Source of the DNA: JADFQT01 sp965216025
GTDB taxonomy: Bacteria; Chloroflexota; Dehalococcoidia; Lucifugimonadales; UBA3495
Direction: 5' to 3'
Assembly: GCA_965216025.1 (NCBI GenBank)
Contig: CBDCEX010000015.1
Span: 186,001 to 250,000, forward strand
Length of the DNA stretch: 64,000 bases
Within the stretch, counting starts at the first letter, position 1. The number at the start of each line of letters is the position of its first letter. The notes below the pieces were generated by a model. The model was not told the DNA's origin. It did no database searches and saw nothing but the letters and a program-made list of their open reading frames with translations. This document shows positions 36,719 through 44,857 of the stretch, piece after piece. The position numbers and the translations under genes were made by a program.

Positions 36719-38149
36719 AGCGAAACGAATGGCTGAACCAGTCAAACAGCGATTTTGAAACCCTGCTGCCCCTGGCGAATCGGGAGACCAAACTGTCCAA
36801 GAGGGCCGAGGACGAGCAGGCGGTGTTTGGATTGTATTCCCTAGGTGTAATAACTGCCCGTGACGAATGGGTTTATGACTTTAGCATTTCCGACCTTCAC
36901 GTAAAAATTCGTGCCTTCATACTTAGGTATGAATCAAAAAGAAAAGAATTCGGCGGCAGGGAGTTAAGGGACTCCGAGCTAGGGGCGAATATCAAATGGA
37001 CGCGTGACCTGAAGCGGCAATTGCGTTCAAATACTCCAAACAGATTTCTACCGTCAAAGATTAGGCGAGTTCTTTTCCGTCCTTTCGTGAAAAAGCACTT
37101 GTACTTCGACCAACCCCTTAACGAAATGCAATATCAGTTACCTCAAATTTTTCCCTACGGGTTGGAAGTGCAGAATAAAGTCATTAGTTTCAAGGGGCCT
37201 GCTGCGGAGGACTTTTCTGTACTTGCTTCGGACAAGATCATGGACTTCAAGTGCGGTTTCAACGGTAACGGAGGCACCCAATGCCTCCCCCTCTACCGCT
37301 ACACTGCCGACGGGGAGCGGGTCTGCAACATAACAGACTGGGGAATCCGGCAGTTCAACGACCACTACCGCGAGGAGTGGGGCAACGCCTTTGAAGAACT
37401 AGCCGGGCCTGAAGGCATCACCGCCGAGGACATCTTCGCCTACACCTACGCTGTCCTGCACGACCCGGTGTACCGCCACGACTATCGGGTGGACCTGCTG
37501 CGGGAGTTTCCCCGCCTGCCCTTCTACCACGAGTTCGACGTCTGGAAGCAGATGGGCCAGGAACTGCTGGACCTGCACATCGGATTCGAGGAAGCCGAGC
37601 CTTACCCGCTGGAACGGGTGGACCTGGAGGGCGAGCCTAGAAGTCTGGCCGGAAAGCCATTGGCCGGGTTTCGCGCTACGCCAGACAGACGTATTATAGT
37701 CTTATTTGGCATGATAGTATCTGTAATACGGTTCAAGAACCCACCGTTACATCGATAATCGTCGCTAAGACAACGACGACTTGGGGAGAATCGGGGTTTC
37801 CGTCCGAGTTTCTAGGCGGGTAATCCTGCGGGCCGACAAGGCCGCAGGGACCATTGTCATGGACGACAAGACCACACTGCGCGGAGTTCATCCGGAGGGG
37901 TGGGAGTACCAACTGGGCAGCCGCTCGGCCCTTGAATGGGTGCTGGACCAGTACAAGGAACGCAAGCCCCGCGACCCCACCATAGCCGAACGGTTCAACA
38001 CCTACCGGTTCGCCGACTACAAGGAACAGGTCATAGATCTGTTGCACCGGGTATGCACAGTAAGTGTCAAAACCATGGAGGTAATGGACCGCATGGCCAA
38101 CGTCGAGCGAAGGCACGCAGCCGGCGACCCCATAGTAAAGAAACGGTAA
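36706..38149 (+). pseudogene. Type ISP restriction-modification enzyme, C-terminal third, split by a MITE
   Basis: Reads NPDKRNEWLNQSNSDFETLL, LYSLGVITARDEWVYDF, LPLYRYTADGERVCNITDWG and EDIFAYTYAVLHDPVYRHDY, typical of the target-recognition/C-terminal part of LlaGI/LlaBIII-like single-polypeptide enzymes. MITE copy D sits at 37637-37815. Deleting it with one CTAG gives EGEPRRVILRADKAAGTIVM in frame, then LGSRSALEWVLDQYKERKPR and a stop at 38147-38149. The nuclease, helicase and methylase domains (over 1000 residues) are missing upstream. Confidence 0.88.
37637..37815 (+). repeat. 171-bp CTAG-flanked MITE, copy D
   Basis: Body 37641-37811 between CTAG 37637-37640 and 37812-37815. It is the clearest insertion proof in the window: excision restores the type ISP reading frame exactly. 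Confidence 0.92.
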
Positions 38150-39601
38150 CCAAGTACTAGACCCACATTTCCCATATGGCTAAAAAGTTGTCTCAGTAAT
38201 TCGTCGATGGTCTTTCAACCATTGTCTAATTATGGGCCCTTTTTGCGTGTTCCCAGCTATAATAACTCCATGATATGTCCGCTTTGCAGTAATATGCCGT
38301 AGGCATCATGGAGGCACCTGATGGGTGACGGCGAAAAAGCCCCTCTCCGGCTCCAATTCAACCCCAAAGTCCGCCTGGAATTTCACGGCTCAACCATCAC
38401 CTCCGACGCTGGTCTTCTTGCCTTTCGAGAGTTTGATGATGCCTTGGGCCTTACCGAAATCGCTGAGGACTACCTCCAGGAAAGCCGTACCGGACGCAAT
38501 ATCCTTCACCACCTGGTTCCGCTGCTAAGACAGTCGATCTACAGCCGCTTGGCCGGCTACGACGACACCAATGACGCAGTGCGCCTTTCCCAAGACCCAG
38601 CCATGCGAGCGATCGTGGGATGGCAAGGCTCGGAGCGGAAAGGAGCCAGCACCAGTGAGATGGGCCGGTTCGAGACGGAGTTCCTGACCCAAGAGGACAA
38701 CCTGAAGGGACTGGCACGAATAAATGCCCAGTGGGTGGAACGAGCTATGGCCCATACCCTACACCGGCGAGTAATCCTGGATATGGACAGTTCCGAGAGT
38801 CCAGTGCACGGCCAGCAGGAGGGAGCAGCCTATAACGGCCACTTTGAATGCGTCTGCTATCACCCTCTCTTTCTGTTCAACCAGTTCGGGGATTGTGAAG
38901 CAGCTAAGCTACGGTCAGGCAACGTCCACAGTGCCGATGATTGGCAAGAAGTCCTTGATCCGGTGGTGGAGCGTTATTTGACAGCAGCGGTCAGGCTGCT
39001 GTTTCGTGCTGACGCCGCCTTCGCCAAGCCGGAGATATACGATTATCTGTAAGCAAGAAACATCGGCTACGCCATCAGGCTGCGGTCCAACCAGGTGCTG
39101 CAGCGGGAGATAGCGCCCCGGCTAATACGGCCTACGGAGTGGCTTTCCCCGAAGCCCATCGTCTCCTATCATGACTTCGTCTACCAGGCCCAGAGCTGGA
39201 ACGTTGCTCGGAGAGTGGTCTCTAAGGTGGAGTGGCACCAGGGAGAACTGTTTCCCAGAGTGGGCTTCATCGTCACCAATCTGAGCTATCCAAACATCGG
39301 GATAGTCCGCTTTTACAATGGCCGAGGGACGGCGGAGCAATGGATAAAAGAAGGCAAGTACGCCCTGAACTGGACCAGGTTGTCCTGCCACAAGTTCGTG
39401 GCCAATCAGGTCAGGCTGGAGTTGTTCGTACTGGCTTACAACTTGGGCAACTTCATGAGAAGGCTAGCCTTACCGGAGGCAATGAAGCACTGGTCGTTGA
39501 CCAGTCTGCAGACCAGGATGATCAAGACTGGAGGACGGTTGGTGCGCCATGCCGGAAGGCTGGTGTTTCAGCTTGCTGAGGTGCTCGTGAGCCGGGAAAT
39601 G

Positions 39602-39778
39602 CTAGAAGTCTGGCCGGAAACCCCGATTCTCCCCAAGCCGTCGTTTTTTAACGTCGATGATCGATGTAATAGTGGGTGTTTCAACGTAATACATGTACTA
39701 CTGTGCCGCATAAGACTGGAATACGTCTGATTGGCGTAGCGTAAAACCCGGCCAATGGCTTTCCGGCCAGACTTCTAG
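39602..39778 (-). repeat. 169-bp CTAG-flanked MITE, copy E
   Basis: Body 39606-39774 between CTAG 39602-39605 and 39775-39778. Unlike copies A-D, both ends are the AAGTCTGGCCGGAAA type, so the terminal repeats are near perfect. IS701 copy 2 begins at its right-hand CTAG. Confidence 0.9.
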
Positions 39779-41236
39779 TATTACAACGTCAGTTCAGGGA
39801 GGGATGTGGGGTGATGCCCGCATGGCGGCGCGGCGCTTGGCATGGGAGCGTTTGGCCCGTTCGTTACTGTCCTGCGTATCCTCAAGCCACCGCAGCAACT
39901 CGGTTGGCCCGAACCGTTCCCGGGGCAGCATTTCCCGCACCACCCGGTAGACCTGCGGCCTCGTGATCCGGGGCATCTTTTTCCCCCCAAGCCTGTTGCA
40001 GGCTCAGCAGAAAAGCTCCGCCCAGCAGGCACAGGGCCACGTGGTGATGCCAGCCAGCCCAGGTGCGGGTCTCGTACTCGTCCAGGCCTACGTCGCTTTT
40101 CTCCGTCTCAAACTCCGTTTCTATACGCCAACGGGAGCCTCCCACGTATGCCAGGGTCTCCAACGGGGTATCCTCCGGAGCATTGGACAGGTAATAGCGG
40201 GGTTCGCTGCCGTCCCGGTTCCGGCGGTAGACGGCCCAGTGGATTTCGCCGGGCTTGCGCCTGCTGGTCGGTCGCACCCTCTGGGCGCTGAAAAGGTAGC
40301 TGCGTGGCCCCTGGCTTCCCTCGGCCACCGTAATCTCACGCCAGGCCTCCTCCGGCAACTCGTCGCTGCGCTGCTCCATGGTCCGGCGCTGACCGTCTCG
40401 CAGCCTGGGTTTGCGGGGACGCCCGAATCCCTGATACTCCGCACTGGTCCAGGCAGGCTCCGGCGGCCACACCGTAAAGCCGGACGGAACGTCCAGCACG
40501 TACCACATCCCCAAGGCCGCCAGGCCCTCCCGGAAGGACGGCGACATCCCGAAGGCGTCGTCCGCCGCGACCCATCCAGCCTTCAGGTGGCCCCGCTCCT
40601 GTGCCCGCCCCACCATCTCCAAGGCCAACTCCGTCTTGGACCGGTAGCCCTGCCTATCCTCCGGCACACCCGCCGCCTCACACCGGTCTTTGTCCGAGGT
40701 CCAACTCTCGGGCAGATACAGCCCCTTGTCCACCAATGCCCGTCCCAACGGGCTGACATAGGCCAGGAACATCCCCGCCTGGCAGTTGGCCACCTTCCCC
40801 AGCCTCCCGCAGTACTGCCGGGCCACTCCCACCGACTTCCTCCCCTGCTTGGGAAAGTCGCTGCCGTCCAGCACCCACACCCCTTCCGGATGCTCCAGCC
40901 GGGTTCCCAGGTACTCCTGCAGCCGTCCTATAATCACCTCATCGTCCCAGGGAGAATCGGTGAGAAACCGCTGCATCCCTCGGGCTGACCCCGGAACCGT
41001 CTCCGACAGGTTCTCAGCGTTGCGCCGCTCCCCAGACTGTACCAGCAGGGCCTGGAGATAATGACCGCTGTGCTCCCGCGTCTCCCGGCGGCCAAACAGC
41101 GGCGCGAAGTAAGCGTGAAAATCCCGAAATGACCCGTACACCTGCTCGAAAGCTGCCGCATCCACATCCCCACCTCACCTGCCTATTCCCTCTCCAGCTA
41201 CACAGTCATCCTATCAAACTAACTGACGTTGTAATA
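39779..41236 (-). mobile_element. IS701-family insertion sequence, copy 2
   Basis: 1458-bp body between CTAG 39775-39778 and CTAG 41237-41240. The ends are TATTACAACGTCAGTT, perfect over 16 bases, differing from copy 1 ends. It is a distinct relative of copy 1, not a recent duplicate. Confidence 0.88.
39882..41165 (-). CDS. IS701-family transposase (copy 2), probable +1 frameshift product
   Basis: Frame 0 from ATG 41165 gives 427 residues. DDE motifs: GVWVLDGSDFPKQGRKS, GWVAADDAFGMSPSFREGL and GGSRWRIETEFETEKSDVGL. At GGGGGGAAAAAG (39977-39988) the +1 frame continues MPRITRPQVYRVVREMLPRE and FGPTELLRWLEDTQDSNERA to a stop at 39794. The slippery run and downstream tail match copy 1 at protein level despite many DNA differences. 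Confidence 0.85.
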   Translation of the reverse strand: MDAAAFEQVYGSFRDFHAYFAPLFGRRETREHSGHYLQALLVQSGERRNAENLSETVPGSARGMQRFLTDSPWDDEVIIGRLQEYLGTRLEHPEGVWVLDGSDFPKQGRKSVGVARQYCGRLGKVANCQAGMFLAYVSPLGRALVDKGLYLPESWTSDKDRCEAAGVPEDRQGYRSKTELALEMVGRAQERGHLKAGWVAADDAFGMSPSFREGLAALGMWYVLDVPSGFTVWPPEPAWTSAEYQGFGRPRKPRLRDGQRRTMEQRSDELPEEAWREITVAEGSQGPRSYLFSAQRVRPTSRRKPGEIHWAVYRRNRDGSEPRYYLSNAPEDTPLETLAYVGGSRWRIETEFETEKSDVGLDEYETRTWAGWHHHVALCLLGGAFLLSLQQAWGEKDAPDHEAAGLPGGAGNAAPGTVRANRVAAVA

Positions 41237-41613
41237 CTAGGCGGGATACTGGAACGAATTGGTCGGCTTAGGCTGGCTCCTGGCTAGTCCACTTTAGGAG
41301 CGGCGGGATTGGTTACGGTTACGGGGTCGCACAGGGCAAAAGGGCTTCCCAAGGGCGAGACTTGGGCGTAGACCAGCGGTTTGGGGCTTTTACGCTTGGC
41401 AGTACAGTGGTTGCCCAATGAAAGCGGGGACTTTGAGTGAATCAGGCCGCATCAGACCGCATTTGACGCCCTTGGAATGCGGCATTATATTTGGCGGTAT
41501 CCCCGCGGGAGCTATATCCAGGAAAGGTGGTTTGATCTGGGGAATCCCGGTTAGGACTGGCTCTGACTATCTTTGGGGTGGGAGTGGCCTTACTGCGGTG
41601 GTGAATCCCTTAC

Positions 41614-41790
41614 TAGAAGTCTGGCCGGAAAGCCATTTGCCTGGTTTCGCGCTACGCCAAACAGACGTATTACAATCTATTATGGGATGATAGTATATGT
41701 AATGCGTTTTAATTACCCACTATTACATCGATAATCGACGTTAAAAAACGACGGCTTGGGGAGAATCGGGGTTTCCGGCCAGACTCCTAG
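41614..41790 (+). repeat. 169-bp CTAG-flanked MITE, copy F
   Basis: Body 41618-41786 between CTAG 41614-41617 and 41787-41790. Both termini are the AAGTCTGGCCGGAAA type, as in copy E. It lies about 60 bp outside the right end of the IS1380 element. Confidence 0.9.
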
Positions 41791-42193
41791 GGAGATACGT
41801 ACACTGGGATTGGATGGCTGGAGTAGCGCCCCTAGGTATTGATTCGTTTCAAATTACGCGCTATTGAATTTTGTTAGGAACGCTATGGCCTTCGGTGGCC
41901 TTTATGGTGCGCTATCCTCGAATTCCTGATTTATGATTGGTCCCTTTTTGTCTCATCATTGCCATTGGCTTAAAATCTACGCAATTGCTGGCCTACTAGC
42001 GATTACCCCCAGGTGATGGCTGTAAAACATGAACTGTAGCGTTTGGGGGCGTGGGGGTTGGGGGTTTAGGGCTGTGGGGATGTAGGAGTGTAGGTCTGTG
42101 GGGATGTAGTGGGGCACCACTGTTAATTATATATTAATAGGGCTGTCCCGGGGCAATGGGCCGACGAAGCAGAGCCTCACGCATGGAGCGATC
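41791..42193. other. AT-rich intergenic with a G-run tract
   Basis: No gene recognised. Starting at 42045 the plus strand has runs of five, five, five and three guanines separated by 2-4 bases, a canonical G-quadruplex pattern. It is followed by degenerate GTGGGGATGTAG repeats to about 42112. Confidence 0.6.
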
Positions 42194-42451
42194 TCAGCGC
42201 GATGATTTGGAACGTTTGGCTGCGGTCCTTCTTAGTTTATTTCCCATGTCGGTTAACGAGACACTACCGTCGGATTGGAACATGACTATGCCACTTTCTT
42301 CCATCCCAAGAAGAGTCGAGTCAACTGGAATGTCATCTGTCTGAAAGATGTATCGAAGTCTACCTCGCAGAACTGCCTCCCGCATGCCGCCGGGATGCTT
42401 CGCCAATTCAACGAGGATTTTTTGTTGGAGTTTTCGTGGTGTCGTAGTCAT
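42194..42451 (-). CDS. Small hypothetical protein, possibly winged-helix
   Basis: 85 residues: MTTTPRKLQQKILVELAKHP, REAVLRGRLRYIFQTDDIPV and VSLTDMGNKLRRTAAKRSK. The order helix, helix, then a beta-like IVMFQSDGSVSLTDMG resembles a small winged helix, but the family is not recognised. No clear Shine-Dalgarno. Confidence 0.45.
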   Translation of the reverse strand: MTTTPRKLQQKILVELAKHPGGMREAVLRGRLRYIFQTDDIPVDSTLLGMEESGIVMFQSDGSVSLTDMGNKLRRTAAKRSKSSR

Positions 42452-42792
42452 GTCTGGCCACCAATCAAGCTAAAGGTCCCACGGTCGGGATTATATCGGT
42501 TCTAACATGCAACTGCCACCTGGAACAACCCACACGGGGAAAGATACGCGACCAGGACTACCGTTACCGCAAGGTAAACAATCAAGGATATGAGATATGC
42601 CGGCATCTTGCTCAGGAGCAGGGGTGCCCTGACTTTTATGATACGAATAAATCAAGGATGTCCGGTAGTGAATCGCTCATTACATGTAGTTCGTCCTGGA
42701 AACGGCCTGAAGTACGACGAGTCTATATGATTCGCCCTGGAAACAGAGACCGAAGTACAGCGAATCCACCCCAGACCTACCGGGCATTTCCT

Positions 42793-42987
42793 TCATACAC
42801 GCTGATCACCCTCAGTCTCGATAAACTTCACCAGGTCTGCCACCCTCAGTTGGAGCCGGACCACCTCTTCCACCAACTCCTGAACGACAAGGCCGATTTC
42901 CTAGGGGATTTCCTCTGCCAGCTCCAGGGTTAGTTCGATGATCTCCCCGAGGCGTTCAACCGTTATCTCCGAGTCACCAGGTGTCAT
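42793..42987 (-). pseudogene. 64-codon helical ORF with one in-frame TAG
   Basis: From ATG 42987 (GGGAG nine bases upstream) the frame reads MTPGDSEITVERLGEIIELT, LELAEEIP, then TAG at 42901-42903. It continues in frame EIGLVVQELVEEVVRLQLRV and ADLVKFIETEGDQRV to TGA. Heptad leucines run through both parts, so the TAG seems to split one coiled-coil protein. It lies just upstream, on the same strand, of the CDS at 43020-43211's 3' end. Confidence 0.45.
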
Positions 42988-43019
42988 GGTTGCATCTCCC
43001 CAGAGGGAAGGAGCGCAAG

Positions 43020-43211
43020 CTATTCTTTAACTTCGGCCTCTGCTGACTGGGATGCTCTGGATATTGCTGGGTCTGAGTTCCAGTTTGTTGCCATAAATCC
43101 GGCAGAGTTGCTAAACTCCCGTTCCTCCCCACACAATTGACATTCCCCTTTGCTTACCGGGCCGTCCGCGGTCTCGATAATCCAGTGGTGGGCACATTGT
43201 GTAGTGGGCAT
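43020..43211 (-). CDS. Small zinc-ribbon protein
   Basis: 63 residues from ATG 43211 with GGAGGT ten bases upstream: MPTTQCAHHWIIETADGPVS, KGECQLCGEEREFSNS. C-x-H-H at the start and C-x-x-C form a likely zinc knuckle. Homologous short proteins are widespread in Chloroflexota without known function. It is probably read together with the short helical ORF downstream at 42987. Confidence 0.7.
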   Translation of the reverse strand: MPTTQCAHHWIIETADGPVSKGECQLCGEEREFSNSAGFMATNWNSDPAISRASQSAEAEVKE

Positions 43212-43513
43212 GGGGTACCTCCTTAAGGCCCGGATGAAGCCCGCGCCATCTCCAATGGGAAGAGACCGGAAGACCCCGTAAACGCCCCTTGAGGATGTGC
43301 TGCGGGATGTTGTGGCAGGGTAGAGGCAGCAGTTGGAGGGACACCGAATCCTCGCAAGCACCCACTCTATAGTTAGTGGTGGCTCGGTCAACCTGTTTTG
43401 CCTCTGGACGACTGTTTACTGAAACGTCACTCACCCTAGTAAGTGTCGTCCCCCTTTGTTAGAATTGTATGACTTCGGCTGCGCCAACGCAAAACGCTTT
43501 GGAGGTCATCAGC

Positions 43514-43807
43514 ATGCTTTCAGACAAGACGCTCAGCTGCGTGGAATGCAGGTCTGATTTTACCTTCACCGTCGGCGAGCAGGAGTTCTTCGCTTCCAGG
43601 GGATTTACCAATGAACCGAGTCGCTGTCCCCAATGCCGTGCAGCTCGTAGGAGCCAGCAAGGAGGGTCCGGAGGTTTCGGCGGGGCACCACGAGAAATGC
43701 ATCCAGCAGTTTGCGCTCAGTGCGGGGCTGACACTATGGTTCCATTTAGACCGCGTGGCGACCGGCCGGTATACTGTAGCGATTGCTTCAGCTCAATGAG
43801 ACGTTAG
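43514..43807 (+). CDS. Double zinc-ribbon domain protein
   Basis: 97 residues from ATG 43514, chosen over the upstream in-frame ATG (43469) because GGAGG lies ten bases before it. MLSDKTLSCVECRSDFTFTV, then CPQCRAARR form one ribbon; CAQCGADTMVPFRPRGDRPV with CSDCF forms the second. This matches the 'zinc-ribbon domain containing' family (CxDCGxxFxFTxGEQxFY), often near cold-shock or transcription genes. Probably nucleic-acid binding. Confidence 0.78.
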   Translation: MLSDKTLSCVECRSDFTFTVGEQEFFASRGFTNEPSRCPQCRAARRSQQGGSGGFGGAPREMHPAVCAQCGADTMVPFRPRGDRPVYCSDCFSSMRR

Positions 43808-43854
43808 GAGAAGCTGCCATTACGGCGTTTTCTCTATTTGTTCAATCTCTACTG

Positions 43855-44062
43855 GAACGGCAAATCAATCCTTAAATAGCATCATGAGGTACCTGATGTT
43901 GGAACGAAACAAAGTCAGCAAGGACACCATCCCTGAGCCACCTCCAAGGCCGGAACCTGAACGGCAAATCAATCCTTAAATAGCATCATGAGGTACCTGA
44001 TGTTGGAACGAAACAAAGTCAGCAAGGACACCATCCCTGAGCCACCTCCAAGGCCGGAACCT
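43855..44062. repeat. 104-bp perfect tandem duplication
   Basis: 43855-43958 and 43959-44062 are identical, each starting GAACGGCAAATCAATCC and containing the ribosome-binding and start region of the next small gene. The gene therefore has two start regions in tandem. Confidence 0.88.
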
Positions 44063-44140
44063 GAGCCGCGACCGACGCCAAGGCCAACATCACCGGCTCG
44101 CCCCCTCCCGAGGGGAACTGGGCTAATATCCAATTATTAA
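43988..44140 (+). CDS. Proline-rich small protein
   Basis: 50 residues: MRYLMLERNKVSKDTIPEPP, then PRPEPEPRPTPRPTSPARPL, ending GTGLISNY. A second start may be the internal ATG (MLERNKV). The tandem duplication places an identical upstream start at 43884 whose frame does not continue as far. Function unknown; low complexity. Confidence 0.45.
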   Translation: MRYLMLERNKVSKDTIPEPPPRPEPEPRPTPRPTSPARPLPRGTGLISNY

Positions 44141-44245
44141 ACTCCTTCATATATCCCCTATCCCCCAAATCCGGTTGCACAGAATGGTAGTAGGGTGCAA
44201 CTTCCCCCCACCTTGGCTTTGGTTTAGATGGCGATATTGCTGGCC

Positions 44246-44632
44246 ATGAACACCCGACTGGCGCAGATGATACCAGCTCTTCTAGTTGTTATCGCCGTAG
44301 CTTGTGCAACTCAGCCCACATCTAACCTTACGCCAACGTCTAGTCCTCCACCTCTATTGCTCGCCGCTACACCTCAGAATGCCGACCTTGAGGCGCTGGA
44401 GTTGTCCATAGCCAAATACGATGACGCCAGGTGCTGCAATTGCAGTGCCGCTTCCTGTTCGCCGATCGTCATTCCGTCCGTCACTCACGACAATGCGTTT
44501 ATGGCTGCTTCCGCTTCTTCCTGCGATGGTACAGGAATGGTGGTGGGGGTAGGCGTCGGGATTGCGGCTGGCGGTTTAGTTACCACTGGGGATGCCATTC
44601 CCGCGCATCGCAGCTCCCGCAGACGGCCATAG
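44246..44632 (+). CDS. Possible lipoprotein, uncertain frame
   Basis: From ATG 44246 (MNTRLAQMIPALLVVIAVAC) there is a lipobox-like AVAC after a hydrophobic stretch, then a Thr/Pro/Ser-rich linker. The C-terminal half alternates cysteine-rich and glycine-rich parts and another frame looks equally coding, so a frameshift is possible. It follows directly on a 20-bp scrap of the R2 repeat end (44208-44227). Confidence 0.3.
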   Translation: MNTRLAQMIPALLVVIAVACATQPTSNLTPTSSPPPLLLAATPQNADLEALELSIAKYDDARCCNCSAASCSPIVIPSVTHDNAFMAASASSCDGTGMVVGVGVGIAAGGLVTTGDAIPAHRSSRRRP

Positions 44633-44857
44633 GGGCCTTGTGCGGCGACTGAAGACCGTCTGCCGACCTCCCTTCTGCCCCAATGTAGCCCTGGCCATCT
44701 CCCCTGTGGCTCCCTCACCCTCCTTCCGCTGTCCTCACGCCGTCCAGCGGTGGGATTCGGGCTTAAACGCGCGTGCACCCACCTTATCCAACGGTGTAAG
44801 AAGAGGGCAACCATTTCCGGCTGCCCTTATGGGTTTGGCGATGCGAAGGCTTTCGAG

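Larger units (their letters stand above)
38321..41287 (+). pseudogene. IS1380-family transposase, nonsense mutation plus nested insertions
   Basis: Starts MGDGEKAPLRLQFNPKVRLE and SDAGLLAFREFDDALGL, then VILDMDSSESPVHGQQEG (catalytic aspartate) and FYNGRGTAEQWIKEGKYALN (catalytic glutamate), all IS1380. Codon 244 is TAA at 39050-39052, where copy 2 has GAA. The frame is then cut at SREML by MITE E and IS701 copy 2, and resumes GGILERIGRLRLAPG at 41241 to TAG 41285-41287. Doubly inactivated. Confidence 0.9.
38162..41550 (+). mobile_element. IS1380-family insertion sequence, copy 1, with nested MITE E and IS701
   Basis: The boundaries come from comparison with copy 2 (58315-60067). The shared sequence starts CCCACATTTCCC and ends GGGGAATCCCGG. 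Removing 1635 bp of MITE plus IS701 leaves about 1754 bp, matching copy 2. The inserted stack occupies one CTAG of the transposase gene. Confidence 0.85.

Noticed and set aside
39963..40988. 341-residue plus-strand open frame
   Set aside because: Antisense of IS701 transposase copy 2; the same shadow appears antisense to copy 1 (30835-31512).
43855..44062. CRISPR-like repeat
   Set aside because: Only two copies, 104 bp, no spacers; it is a tandem duplication. No CRISPR array was seen anywhere in the window.
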